Assembly (NCBI GenBank): GCA_023433445.1
Contig: JAEZCS010000002.1
Coordinates: forward strand, 1 to 47,889
DNA from: Pseudomonadota bacterium
GTDB taxonomy: Bacteria > Pseudomonadota > Alphaproteobacteria > Sphingomonadales > Sphingomonadaceae
DNA length: 47,889 nt
Direction of reading: 5' to 3'
A program made the translations under genes and the position numbers. Below the pieces are notes generated by a model that saw nothing but the letters and a program-made list of their open reading frames with translations, did not search any database and was not told the DNA's origin. Shown in pieces: positions 1-7,581 of this stretch. Positions within the stretch are counted from its first letter, which is position 1, and each line of letters starts with the position of its first letter.

Positions 1-884
1 TCAGCATTTTCTGGGACGGCGAAAAGCTGAGCGAAGGGCCGGGCGCGTCCAAGGGCGATGCTCCTGCCGGAGACCCGGTCGAGGATATGTGGAAAAGCTA
101 TTATGCTTCGATATTCAACCCAGCCAGGCTCAAGCAACGCGCCATGCTGTCGGAGATGCCCAAGAAATATTGGCGCAATCTGCCAGAGGCAGCGCTTATC
201 CCCGATCTTGTCGCTGGCGCCCAAGCAAGGGAGGCGGCCATGATCGCTACGCCGCCAAAAGCACCTGCCCGCCCCAACAACGTGGCCGCCGCATGGGCAG
301 CGTTGCGCGAGGAAGCCTCGGGCTGCACGCGGTGCCATCTTTATCATGATGCTACCCAGACGGTCTTCGGCGAGGGGCCATTAGACGCTGCGCTCGTCAT
401 CGTCGGAGAGCAGCCGGGCGATCAGGAAGATCTTGCGGGTCGGCCTTTTGTGGGACCTGCGGGGCAGTTGCTCGATCACGCGTTGGAAGAGGCGCGGATC
501 GATCGATCGAGCCTCTATGTCACCAATGCCGTCAAGCATTTCAAACATGAGAGGCGCGGCAAACGGCGCATCCACCAGACGCCGGATACGCCGGAGATCG
601 CCGCATGCCGCTGGTGGCTGGATCAGGAACTTGACCTGATCCGTCCGCGCGTCCTGCTCGCGATGGGCGCAACGGCGGCACGGGCGATATTGGGAAAGGC
701 GGTGACGATCAGCCGGACCCGCGGCGCCCCCATCCCGCTGGAGAATGGCACAGAAGCCTGGGTGACGGTGCATCCCAGCTTCCTGCTGCGCGTGCCGGAC
801 GAAGCGCGCAAGGCTGAGGAACGGGCGCGCTTCATCGAGGATCTGCGCGGCATCGGCGAAAGAGTGAAGGCCCTTGCTCGATGA
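1..884 (+). CDS. DUF4130-UdgX fusion, uracil-DNA binding protein (5' truncated by window edge)
   Basis: The frame is open from the window edge, so the ATG at 87 is internal. The N-terminal part, including a stretch reading SEMPKKYWRNLPEAALIP, looks like the end of a DUF4130 domain. From about base 290 follows a uracil-DNA glycosylase-fold domain with a CTRC pair, motif A GEQPGDQED, the UdgX-specific loop KRRIHQTP and motif B HPSFLLR. In the UdgX family the histidine of the KRRIH loop forms a covalent link with uracil-containing DNA, so the protein traps uracil sites rather than simply releasing the base. The DUF4130 partner has no role I can state. The stop lies about 70 bp before the next gene's start. 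The identification of the UdgX part is firm; the N-terminal extent is unseen. Confidence 0.9.
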   Translation, partial: SIFWDGEKLSEGPGASKGDAPAGDPVEDMWKSYYASIFNPARLKQRAMLSEMPKKYWRNLPEAALIPDLVAGAQAREAAMIATPPKAPARPNNVAAAWAALREEASGCTRCHLYHDATQTVFGEGPLDAALVIVGEQPGDQEDLAGRPFVGPAGQLLDHALEEARIDRSSLYVTNAVKHFKHERRGKRRIHQTPDTPEIAACRWWLDQELDLIRPRVLLAMGATAARAILGKAVTISRTRGAPIPLENGTEAWVTVHPSFLLRVPDEARKAEERARFIEDLRGIGERVKALAR

Positions 885-957
885 TCATTGCTTGACCCAT
901 GGCTTTGGCCCGGCAACATCGCCGACCGCCGATCTTGGCCAAGGGACTGTGCGCTTC

Positions 958-1809
958 ATGTCAATCGCTTATCATAATGGTGAATTTCTACCCTTGGCCG
1001 ACACGCGGATATCGGTGCTGGATCGGGGATTTCTCTTTGCCGAGGCAGTCTATGAGGTGACGGCCGTCATCGATGGACGGCTGATCGACAGCGCGTCGCA
1101 TCTCGCCCGGCTAGAACGCTCGGCAACCGCCATCGGTCTGGCTCTGCCTCATTCGGCCGAAGAGATCGAAGCGCTGCAGAAGGAACTGGTAGCGCGCAAC
1201 GGGCTGCAGGAAGGATTGATCTATCTGCAGTTGACGCGGGGCGCTGATGCGGGCCGGGACTTCCTGCCCTCCCCCAAATTGCAGCCGACGATGGTGATGT
1301 TTACGCAAGCCAAGCGCTTCCTCGACTCTCCGGCAGTCCAGAGCGGGATTGCGGTCGTCACGACGCCCGACCTCCGCTGGGCCAGGCGCGACATCAAGAG
1401 CGTCGGCCTTCTGGCCCAGGCCATGGCAAAACAGATCGCAGCCGAAGCCGGCGCGCAGGAGGCCTGGATGGTGGAAGATGGCTTTGTTACCGAGGGCGCG
1501 TCATCCACGGCGTTCCTGGTGACGAACGAAGGCATCATCACACGCAAATATTCGCAGGCCGTACTCGCTGGGTGCACGGGCTCTGCCGTCATGGCGTTGG
1601 CGCAGGAGAGTGGACTGGCCGTCGTCCATCGTCCTTTCACGGTGGACGAAGCGTTGAAAGCACGCGAAGCCTTTATCACCAGCGCATCCACGCTCTGTCA
1701 GGCCGTAGTGCGCATCGACGGGACAAAAATCGGCAGTGGCAGTCCTGGACCGGTCGCAACCCGGCTCCGCGAACTGTACATCGAATTTGCTCGCCGAACC
1801 GCCGTCTAA
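958..1809 (+). CDS. dat: D-amino-acid transaminase (class IV PLP aminotransferase)
   Basis: A 283-aa protein of the usual length for D-alanine aminotransferases. These PLP enzymes interconvert D-alanine and D-glutamate for peptidoglycan synthesis in the cytoplasm. Family signatures seen are the N-terminal ISVLDRGFLFAEAVYE stretch, the DIKS segment holding the likely PLP lysine, and VTEGASSTAFLV, which positions the cofactor phosphate. The frame could start further upstream at TTG 874, overlapping the previous gene, but the ATG at 958 gives the conserved family N-terminus and has AAGGGA at 941-946. It lies about 70 bp after the UdgX gene. A branched-chain aminotransferase or aminodeoxychorismate lyase is the main alternative in this fold. 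Confidence 0.88.
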   Translation: MSIAYHNGEFLPLADTRISVLDRGFLFAEAVYEVTAVIDGRLIDSASHLARLERSATAIGLALPHSAEEIEALQKELVARNGLQEGLIYLQLTRGADAGRDFLPSPKLQPTMVMFTQAKRFLDSPAVQSGIAVVTTPDLRWARRDIKSVGLLAQAMAKQIAAEAGAQEAWMVEDGFVTEGASSTAFLVTNEGIITRKYSQAVLAGCTGSAVMALAQESGLAVVHRPFTVDEALKAREAFITSASTLCQAVVRIDGTKIGSGSPGPVATRLRELYIEFARRTAV

Positions 1810-2048
1810 GATCGAAGCAAGAAAGAACATCCGTTTTGGATCCGGTTCTCGCCGGAACAGAATCTCGCCATTTCGGGGAAAAGCCGGACCATTTTGGCTT
1901 TAGCGGCATCCCGCGACAGAAAAAAGCAAAAGGCAAAGGCCGCCATCAGCAGCAGACCGGGCCGGCATGCTCCAATCTGGAGGAGAGAGCAGCGGCAGAG
2001 CAACGACATTGCGCTAGGTTAGGAACAAAGCAGGGACAGGAGCTACAG

Positions 2049-3053
2049 GTGGAAATGGATCGATCCCGGACTGACTTTGTGTCCGTTGATGATGAGATGT
2101 ATGGAGTAAGAGACGTGCGGGCGGGCCTGCTCGTCCTGGCGGACGACATCTTCCTGGACGATGTCACCGGAATTGCGGAGGCGGCACAGTTCAGGCTGTT
2201 GGATATCGTGGCGCTGGACCAGGCGATGCTGCGGCTCGACATGCAAGTGGGCTGTGACGTCATCCTGCTCTTCTGCCCTCGTCCATCCGCCATGCTCGAG
2301 CGGCTGCTGGTGCAGGTAGAGACGCTGGCCGTACAAAATGACATGGCCGTCATTCTCGTTGCTGGTCTCGACACCGTGGATCTTGCCTTCGCTTGCATGC
2401 GGAGCGAGCGGACGCAGCTGCTCTGCATGCCGGATCACACCGATCTGGCCGCCGCCCTCCTGACGGCAGGAGGCACTACGCCGCAGCGGACCGTCCATGA
2501 GGTCAATCAGGAAAGCGAGGGCATCCGCCTACAGCAGCTAAGCGAAGAGGTGAGCCGTCTCGCCCGGACCTTGGAGGCGCTGACGTCGCGTCCGCGCCAG
2601 GCGATGCCTTCCTTTGCTCTTGGCCCCCGCATTTCCGATCGCGCGAGCGACTATATCGGCATGCCAGCTGTCGAACCGATGGGCGAACAGCCGGCTTCCG
2701 TCAACGAGGCAGCGCCAGGCGCGGCGCAGGTGCGTGACATGCTGCGCGCCCGGCGGCTGCGGGAGGATTTCCTGCCCGCCGACCTTTTCGCCGATCCTGC
2801 ATGGGATATGCTGCTCGACCTGCTGGCCGCGCGTCTGGAGCAGGAGCGCGTGTCGGTGTCCAGCCTCTGCATCGCGTCAGCCGTGCCGCCCACGACTGCG
2901 CTGCGCTGGATTCGCACGCTGACCGACAAGGGCGTCGTTCACCGCCAGGCTGATCCGCATGACGGCCGTCGCGTGTTCATCGCATTGACGGACGATACCG
3001 CCGAAGCGTTGACACGATGGTTCACCGCGAGCCGTCGTTTCCTGTGCGGGTGA
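2049..3053 (+). CDS. Winged-helix (MarR-like) transcriptional regulator
   Basis: About 334 aa. The N-terminal ~130 residues resemble a receiver or P-loop-like alpha/beta fold with no motif I can name. A coiled stretch follows (residues ~155-180). The C-terminal ~100 residues form a winged helix: SVSSLCIASAVPPTTALRW as the helix-turn-helix, then KGVVHRQADPHDGRRV as the wing, the MarR-type DPxDxR pattern. The start is GTG 2049, seven bases after an AGGAG; ATG 2055 is the alternative. The open frame extends upstream into dat, but only as a shadow. Bases 1810-2048 hold no gene. It is the last host gene before the prophage. The target is unknown. Confidence 0.75.
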   Translation: MEMDRSRTDFVSVDDEMYGVRDVRAGLLVLADDIFLDDVTGIAEAAQFRLLDIVALDQAMLRLDMQVGCDVILLFCPRPSAMLERLLVQVETLAVQNDMAVILVAGLDTVDLAFACMRSERTQLLCMPDHTDLAAALLTAGGTTPQRTVHEVNQESEGIRLQQLSEEVSRLARTLEALTSRPRQAMPSFALGPRISDRASDYIGMPAVEPMGEQPASVNEAAPGAAQVRDMLRARRLREDFLPADLFADPAWDMLLDLLAARLEQERVSVSSLCIASAVPPTTALRWIRTLTDKGVVHRQADPHDGRRVFIALTDDTAEALTRWFTASRRFLCG

Positions 3054-3072
3054 AGACTATCATCATCAACGC

Positions 3073-3100
3073 TTGACCCGCGCGCGGATTGGCCTAGATA
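3073..3100 (+). promoter_or_regulatory. Original host promoter of tRNA-Val, now displaced
   Basis: TTGACC (3073-3078), a 16-bp spacer and TAGATA (3095-3100) lie 35 bp before the 5' end of the split tRNA. In an uninfected chromosome this would drive tRNA-Val. In the lysogen it faces into the prophage and would give a chimeric tRNA-half transcript running antisense to the integrase gene. Confidence 0.6.
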
Positions 3101-3135
3101 GCGCGCTCCGGCTGCATTCCCACGGATGTGGCATC

Positions 3136-3176
3136 GGGCGATTAGCTCAGTTGGTAGAGCGTCTCGTTTACACCGA
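3136..3176 (+). repeat. attL: 41-bp direct repeat equal to the 5' half of tRNA-Val
   Basis: Bases 3136-3176 are identical to 42408-42448. They cover the acceptor 5' strand, D arm and anticodon stem-loop of tRNA-Val as far as CGA of the anticodon stem. After 3176 the sequence diverges and no T arm or acceptor 3' strand follows, so this copy is a fragment, not a tRNA. The integrase gene ends 16 bp away on the opposite strand. Confidence 0.95.
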
Positions 3177-3191
3177 AACTTGGGCAATTCC

Positions 3192-4265
3192 CTAAGCCCT
3201 GTTTTTGCTGATTTCTTGGCTTTTGTCAATATTTGCATCGGTAATACTTCGGGACTCTGACGCTTCTAGGGCCTTTCTCACATCATCATCGAAGGCGTGC
3301 GCGTAGCGCAAAGTCGTCTTGATATTCTTGTGCGCGAGAGCCTTCTGCGCAGCGGCCAGATTGCCCGTCTGGCGCAAGATACGCGTTCCCCTGGTATGCC
3401 GCAAATCGTGGAACCGGAAGTCAGGCACCTTCGCGCCATGGAGTGCGGTCGCCCACACCTTGCGCCAGCCATCCTTGCTGATCGGGTATCGCTCACCCGC
3501 CTTGCGCATCTTGCGCGACTTCTCGCACACATAGGTGAAGACCTGGGGGCAGGCTTGAGGCTGGCTGGCAATCAGCGCGATCATCTCGCTCGTTAGCGGG
3601 CGCTTGATCCGGTTGCCGCCCTTGACAGTGCGCCATGCGACCTTGGCGGGAAAATCCAGATCGGACCAGAGCAGGTTGCGCACCTCCGAGACGCGCCACC
3701 CTGATAGCAGGGCGAACTTGACGAAGGGGTGATAATCCTCACGGATGGCGTCTAGCAGACGGTCTTCCTCGGCAAAGCTCAACTCACGCGGGTCATGATC
3801 CTTGACCGCATAGCGCATGGCTCCCCAATCGGGCATATCGCCAATGTCGTATTTGGATCGGCCAGCGAAGCGCCAGAGGGCGCGGGCCACGTCTATCTCA
3901 CGGTTGACGCTGGAGCCGGAAACCTTCCCGGCGCGCTCGGCAAAATGTTTCACTAGTTCGGTCTGGTGAATGTCATGGATGAAGCGGGCGGGGCCAAGGC
4001 TGTTGAGCAGGGTTAAAATCCATGCCTCGGTTGACTTCGACCAGCGTTCATTCTTCCGCAGGCGATCTTCATATAGGCCCGCTATATCGTCCAAGGTGAT
4101 GGGCGGGATGCGCTTGGCGTTGGTCATCGCCTCCAAGCGCTTCTCCGCCTCTACCCGATCGGCCGCCCGCTTTGTCTTTTGCCCCGTCGAGCCGTAAAAG
4201 CGATTACCTTTGACGACGAAGTCAAAGAGGTAGATCGTTGAGTTCTTCGGCTTGTAGGTTGACAT
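3192..4265 (-). CDS. int: Tyrosine recombinase / phage integrase
   Basis: 357 aa. It catalyses site-specific integration and excision at the tRNA-Val att core. The N-terminus (YKPKNSTIYLFDFVVKGNRFY) is typical of an arm-binding domain. A SAM-like core-binding domain covers ~55-145 and the catalytic domain ~165-335. Catalytic residues seen are R191 (GWRVSEVRNL), K215, H286 and R289 (FHDLRHT), H312 (LAHKNIKTT) and nucleophile Y321 (LRYAH). All are present, so it should be active. Its start overlaps the preceding HTH gene by about 115 bp, an unusually long overlap. It is the last gene of the left operon in the lysogen. Its 3' end lies 16 bp from attL and faces the displaced host tRNA promoter. 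Confidence 0.96.
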   Translation of the reverse strand: MSTYKPKNSTIYLFDFVVKGNRFYGSTGQKTKRAADRVEAEKRLEAMTNAKRIPPITLDDIAGLYEDRLRKNERWSKSTEAWILTLLNSLGPARFIHDIHQTELVKHFAERAGKVSGSSVNREIDVARALWRFAGRSKYDIGDMPDWGAMRYAVKDHDPRELSFAEEDRLLDAIREDYHPFVKFALLSGWRVSEVRNLLWSDLDFPAKVAWRTVKGGNRIKRPLTSEMIALIASQPQACPQVFTYVCEKSRKMRKAGERYPISKDGWRKVWATALHGAKVPDFRFHDLRHTRGTRILRQTGNLAAAQKALAHKNIKTTLRYAHAFDDDVRKALEASESRSITDANIDKSQEISKNRA

Positions 4266-4441
4266 GGGGTATCCTCGCGCACCCTGCTCGACAGGTAGGC
4301 GTCACAATCTTCTTCACGGTAGCGAATCTTCCGCTCGGTCAACGCGACGTAGCGGATAAGGCCACCTTGGCGCAGCTTACGCAAGGTTCGCTCACTGATA
4401 TGCAGCTTGGCCGCTGCCTGGTCGGCGGTAAGCAGTCCCAT
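4151..4441 (-). CDS. Excisionase-like helix-turn-helix protein
   Basis: 96 aa from ATG 4441, preceded by a strong GGGGAGG. The first ~60 residues are a MerR/excisionase-type HTH: LLTADQAAAKLHISERTLRKL, then GLIRYVALTERKIRYREEDCDAYL. Proteins of this type bind DNA next to att sites or control integrase. Its position just before int suggests an excisionase or directionality factor (inference). The last ~35 residues lie inside the int coding region in another frame and are basic and low in structure, so the essential part is probably the HTH. The longer frame start at 4510 lacks support. Confidence 0.72.
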   Translation of the reverse strand: MGLLTADQAAAKLHISERTLRKLRQGGLIRYVALTERKIRYREEDCDAYLSSRVREDTPCQPTSRRTQRSTSLTSSSKVIAFTARRGKRQSGRPIG

Positions 4442-4445
4442 CCCC

Positions 4446-4940
4446 CTACCTCCCCTCTGTGTCGGAGAGGCGACTAGATACGGGCGATGCCTCACGGCCC
4501 GCGCTGTCATCGCTTTGCGACGGAGCCGCTTCGCTGTCTCCGCCCTGCCGGGTTTCCATCGCTATCGCAGGACGAGGCCGGATCTTGAAATCGATCTCCA
4601 CATCAAGCTCATAGGCCCACCGCCCGATCATTCGCAGGCCTTCTAGGTATTGACCACTCTCCAAACGGCGGACCAGCGCGACCGAACATCCTGATTTGGC
4701 GGCCAACTCCTGCTGCGTCAAACCTCTGCGGATGCGCGCACACTTGAAGGCAAATCCAACCTTGGCGGCGAGCAACTCCACCGCCTGCTGGCGCTGGAAT
4801 TCCGGACTTGAAAGACGTGCCTGCAACTCTGCCGCGTCAGGGATCGAAGTGGCGGAGCCAGCGAGACCCGCGGGGGCTCGACCGTCAGGCGAGAGCCCGG
4901 CCCCGGAGGGGAGACGCCCATCCTCTAGGTTGCTATCCAT
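4446..4940 (-). CDS. XRE-family helix-turn-helix protein
   Basis: 164 aa from ATG 4940, with AGGAGAAG upstream. Residues ~58-115 hold an XRE HTH (FKCARIRRGLTQQELAAKSG, then VALVRRLESGQYLEGLRMI). The flanks are low-complexity, rich in G, S and P at the N-terminus and in S, D and E at the C-terminus. The start overlaps the stop of the upstream gene by 8 bp, so translation is probably coupled. The last bases lie 4 bp from the excisionase-like gene. It could be a second phage repressor, an anti-repressor partner, or an orphan HigA-like antitoxin. No toxin gene is visible next to it. The target is unknown. Confidence 0.7.
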   Translation of the reverse strand: MDSNLEDGRLPSGAGLSPDGRAPAGLAGSATSIPDAAELQARLSSPEFQRQQAVELLAAKVGFAFKCARIRRGLTQQELAAKSGCSVALVRRLESGQYLEGLRMIGRWAYELDVEIDFKIRPRPAIAMETRQGGDSEAAPSQSDDSAGREASPVSSRLSDTEGR

Positions 4941-5415
4941 TCTGCTTCTCCTGTTCTTGGAGGAAGGCGCTTGCGTAAATAGCTGGGTCATTTTCAGACC
5001 ACGTTGGCCGTCTGCAATCGCAATCTGTGTACCCACTCCCTCCGCCCACGGCCATTGTGCCGCAGGTCGAGCAGACCCCTTTGCGGTCAGCGATATTCCG
5101 CAACACTTCCTCCGCGCTCTCCAGCCTCTGCTTCAAGGAAGCGATTTCTGCTTCCAGCGCCGCGGCCTTACCGACTGCATGTTGGGCCATCAGGTCATGG
5201 TAGCAGGCCTGCGAATATTCGGGCGCTTCATCCTCATGGATCGCAGTTACCCCGTCGTCAGGGCTGGCATCGCTCGCAGGGTAGCGGCCAGCATATTCCT
5301 TGATGCCAGTGTATCCGCGATTGTCAGGGCGATAGTAGAGGCCGCGCTTGACCAGCAGATAGCGGTCATCCGTCACTTCCGCAGTCACGCCCTGGTCGGT
5401 GTTAGGGTGGGTCAT
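4933..5415 (-). CDS. Hypothetical phage protein with coiled coil and Cys cluster
   Basis: 160 aa from ATG 5415, which overlaps the upstream stop as ATGA. Residues ~82-110 (AAALEAEIASLKQRLESAEEVL) form a short coiled coil. They are followed by CSTCG, then DCDC about 13 residues later, a possible small zinc site. Much of the N-terminal half is acidic and polar. I do not recognise a family. It sits in the early left operon with other small genes, so an accessory role against host or competing phages is possible but not shown. Confidence 0.6.
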   Translation of the reverse strand: MTHPNTDQGVTAEVTDDRYLLVKRGLYYRPDNRGYTGIKEYAGRYPASDASPDDGVTAIHEDEAPEYSQACYHDLMAQHAVGKAAALEAEIASLKQRLESAEEVLRNIADRKGVCSTCGTMAVGGGSGYTDCDCRRPTWSENDPAIYASAFLQEQEKQNG

Positions 5416-5627
5416 GGCTTGAAACTCCCGTCTGCGAGAACAAGCATCCATCCCCATGACCAAGTTTCCTCCTCACGGATCGGGCCACCGATGAGATGCC
5501 CCTCCAACTGTTTCACGAGGCTGGGCGCGGCATAGAAGCCTTTTGGGGCCACGCCATATTTCGCCTCAGCTTCGACCCACGCCTTGCGCATGGCGGCGGC
5601 TACCGTTTCTGGGTTAAAGTCGCTCAC
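5412..5627 (-). CDS. Small hypothetical phage protein
   Basis: 71 aa. ATG 5627 overlaps the upstream stop as ATGA, and its own stop overlaps the next start in the same way. Helical N-terminus (ETVAAAMRKAWVEAEAKYG), then a Trp-rich stretch, EETWSWGWML. No domain recognised. The coupling on both sides is the main evidence that it is real. Confidence 0.6.
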   Translation of the reverse strand: MSDFNPETVAAAMRKAWVEAEAKYGVAPKGFYAAPSLVKQLEGHLIGGPIREEETWSWGWMLVLADGSFKP

Positions 5628-6142
5628 TCCCCGCTCTCCTTCGTTTCGGTGGAAGTCTCACGCGGGGGTTGGGTTTCTGAGAGAGCGGCGAGGATGGCGT
5701 CTGCCTGCGCGTGAGGTACTTCTATAGCTTCCCCATTGGGGGCTAGTAGACGCCGGAGAACTCGATGAACCGCATCGTATGCGCCTTGGCCGTACACCGA
5801 CCTCTTCTCGGCATCCGGCATTCTCGCCAGTTCGTTAGCAACAATCTTAATCGCCAGCACCCCAGCTTCTACCGGCGTGGGCTTGGATAGAGCGGACAGA
5901 TTGCGAAACTTGGCGATCAGTTCTATCTCAGGCTCACCCGATGAGGGGGAGAGATAGGCCCTTGTTGCTCGGTGGTGCGTTTCAACGCCGGGGGTGGAAT
6001 GGGATAGGCGGTGGGCTGCAATAACCTCGGCTACAGCGTATTCGTAAGCCTCATGGTTATTCGGATGCTCGACCGCGATGACCTTATCGGCCCACTCGCG
6101 ATCTTCCTCCGTCATGCTCAGCGCCTCATCTTGGGGGTTCAT
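5624..6142 (-). CDS. Hypothetical phage protein, 172 aa
   Basis: Starts at ATG 6142, overlapping the upstream stop by ATGA. Composition is mostly helical and acidic: TEEDREWADKVIAVEHPN near the start, and a possible helical bundle around 95-150 (ANELARMPDAEKRSVYGQGA). No catalytic motif or zinc ligands. The tail is rich in T, E and S. I do not recognise it. It is the largest of the unknown genes near the distal end of the left operon. Confidence 0.6.
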   Translation of the reverse strand: MNPQDEALSMTEEDREWADKVIAVEHPNNHEAYEYAVAEVIAAHRLSHSTPGVETHHRATRAYLSPSSGEPEIELIAKFRNLSALSKPTPVEAGVLAIKIVANELARMPDAEKRSVYGQGAYDAVHRVLRRLLAPNGEAIEVPHAQADAILAALSETQPPRETSTETKESGE

Positions 6143-6285
6143 GCGGGTTGATCCTTCGGTTCGCGCTGGTCAGGCTGCACATCATCGCTAAATGCCCTGT
6201 CAGCCTCACGACATGGCGGGCACATCAGGCCACGGTCTGCGGGCTTGTTGCCGCAAAGGGCGCAGGTGTTTTCCCTGCGCGTCAT
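6139..6285 (-). CDS. Tiny zinc-ribbon protein (48 aa)
   Basis: ATG 6285 overlaps the upstream stop by ATGA, and its TGA overlaps the next start by ATGA. It carries two CxxC pairs (CALC and CPPC) about 14 residues apart, the spacing of a small zinc ribbon, followed by an acidic tail. Probably a DNA-, RNA- or protein-binding accessory factor; no specific role is visible. Confidence 0.6.
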   Translation of the reverse strand: MTRRENTCALCGNKPADRGLMCPPCREADRAFSDDVQPDQREPKDQPA

Positions 6286-6413
6286 GCTGGCACTCGTTCA
6301 AATCCGGTTGGCGTTTGGCGCCATTCACCGGGGCGCTTCACAGTCTGCTCAATGCGCTTCCAATCGCGGCTGCGACGGCGGGCGTAGAGCGGCGCTTTGT
6401 GGTGTTCGGTCAT
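6282..6413 (-). CDS. Tiny basic phage protein (43 aa)
   Basis: ATG 6413 overlaps the upstream stop and its TGA overlaps the next ATG, both as ATGA. The product is strongly basic (LYARRRSRDWKRIEQTVKRPG) with no domain recognised. Support comes from the unbroken chain of coupled genes. Confidence 0.5.
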   Translation of the reverse strand: MTEHHKAPLYARRRSRDWKRIEQTVKRPGEWRQTPTGFERVPA

Positions 6414-6622
6414 TGTGACCGCTTCGCCAGATCGATGCGCGTTTCCAGCACATCATGATATTCCATCATGGCGCGCTTCTGATCGCGCATCAGTTCCCGC
6501 TCATCGGCGGGCAGTTGCTTGAAGATGGGGCTGGCAGCAATGAACTTTGACAGCTTCGTCGCGCGGTCGGCCAGCTGCGCCAGTTCTTCTTTCATGCGCT
6601 CAATGTGTGGTGCGGTCATCAC
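6410..6622 (-). CDS. crAss001_48-like small helical phage protein
   Basis: 70 aa; start ATG 6622 (or the ATG one codon later). Pattern: ERMKEELAQLADRATKL, then FIAASPIFKQLPADER, then LMRDQKRAMMEYHDVLETRI. It resembles the small two-helix family annotated as crAss001_48-related in many phages. The family has no assigned function. The resemblance is from memory of the family pattern and should be treated as probable. The stop overlaps the next start by ATGA. Confidence 0.62.
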   Translation of the reverse strand: MMTAPHIERMKEELAQLADRATKLSKFIAASPIFKQLPADERELMRDQKRAMMEYHDVLETRIDLAKRSQ

Positions 6623-6689
6623 TCAATCCTTTCTGCGCGCCCTGTGGTATCCCGGATAGGCGCGCGTTTCGCCGGGCCGATGAAGGGGG

Positions 6690-6920
6690 TTAGGGGTTCA
6701 CAATCCGTGGATCTTGGAACCAGTCGTAAAGCCGCTTGGAGCAAGCTGGGCAGAGGTCAGCCCATTCGGGAACCTTGGACCGTTGAGTGCCAATCCAGCG
6801 ATGTGAATTGGCCTCCGAGTAGTTCAGGCGAGCCCAATTGTAGCCTTCCTCGACACGGCGGATTTCGCTCTGCTCGCCACATCGATCGCACGTCATAGCT
6901 GTGATGTTCTGCTTGCTCAC
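6690..6920 (-). CDS. Zinc-ribbon hypothetical protein, 76 aa
   Basis: The N-terminal CDRCGE and a later CPACSKRLYDWF give two CxxC pairs ~43 residues apart, as in small zinc-ribbon proteins of phage early operons. The start ATG 6920 overlaps the upstream stop by ATGA. A 67-bp gap separates it from the next gene, one of the few gaps in this operon. No specific role recognised. Confidence 0.6.
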   Translation of the reverse strand: MSKQNITAMTCDRCGEQSEIRRVEEGYNWARLNYSEANSHRWIGTQRSKVPEWADLCPACSKRLYDWFQDPRIVNP

Positions 6921-7132
6921 GCCACCACCTCCCCGGCCTGCTGCTTGTCGCGGGCCTGCGCTTTTCGGCGGGCGTTGGCGGCATGAAGACGAGCAATGTT
7001 GGCGCGGTATTTCAGGGCGTCTTCGCGATAGCTGTTGCGCTCCATTTCAAGGCGGGCCGCAAGGCTGCACATGTTGTCGTATGCAACCTTGCTGACCGTC
7101 TCTTCCTTCGGCTTGCGTTTGAATAGGTTCAT
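6917..7132 (-). CDS. Small coiled-coil phage protein, 71 aa
   Basis: I chose ATG 7132 (MNLFKRKPKEETVSK), because upstream residues in the open frame overlap the previous gene. The product is helical and basic (ARLEMERNSYREDALKYRAN), likely a coiled coil. Its stop overlaps the next start by ATGA. Function unknown. Confidence 0.55.
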   Translation of the reverse strand: MNLFKRKPKEETVSKVAYDNMCSLAARLEMERNSYREDALKYRANIARLHAANARRKAQARDKQQAGEVVA

Positions 7133-7146
7133 GGGTTGGGTTCCCT

Positions 7147-7581
7147 CTATGCTGCTTGCTGGGCTTCGGCGGTGAGGGTCTGAACCTCGACGCCAAGCCA
7201 TTTTGAAAGCGTTTCAAATGACCACTGAATGAAGTCATTGCGCTCAGGCTCGCTCATCGTGGCGAAGCTGATGCTGTCGTAATTCTTGACCACTTCCCCG
7301 CTTGGCAGGGTGGTTTGGCCGTAGAGCCCGCGCCTATCCTTCAGGATGCGGTGAAGCATCTTGTCATCGATCGCGTCACCCTCGCACATGTCCGAAAGCA
7401 TGGGCGCGCATATACCGAGAACGATCCAGTAAAGGGCGATGCGCCGCTGGTTGCCCTGGCTCCGCGTGATCTTGACCTTCACGTTCCCCTTGATGTCGGC
7501 CATCGCTTTCTCTGCTGCCGGGGATGCCGGGAACAGACCGCCTAGCCTGGGCGTGAAGATCATGGGCGGGGTGTCAGCCAT
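7147..7581 (-). CDS. Phage early protein, possibly DUF1367-like
   Basis: 144 aa. After a short N-terminal tail comes a beta-strand stretch, NVKVKITRSQGNQRRIALYW, then a helical body and a C-terminal segment, FIQWSFETLSKWLGVEVQTL. The order (strand, helix with a ...RRIALYW... core, helix ending in LGV) recalls DUF1367 proteins found beside lambdoid recombination genes, but I am not certain. It lies next to a DUF968-like nuclease, which is also common for that family. Its start overlaps the upstream gene by 8 bp. Confidence 0.6.
   Translation of the reverse strand: MADTPPMIFTPRLGGLFPASPAAEKAMADIKGNVKVKITRSQGNQRRIALYWIVLGICAPMLSDMCEGDAIDDKMLHRILKDRRGLYGQTTLPSGEVVKNYDSISFATMSEPERNDFIQWSFETLSKWLGVEVQTLTAEAQQAA

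Noticed and set aside
3136..3211. A complete tRNA at the left junction
   Set aside because: Only the 5' 41 nt are tRNA; no T arm or acceptor 3' strand follows.
4696..5535. 279-aa plus-strand open frame across the XRE gene
   Set aside because: The minus strand has three coupled genes, one with a clear HTH; the plus frame has no recognisable features.
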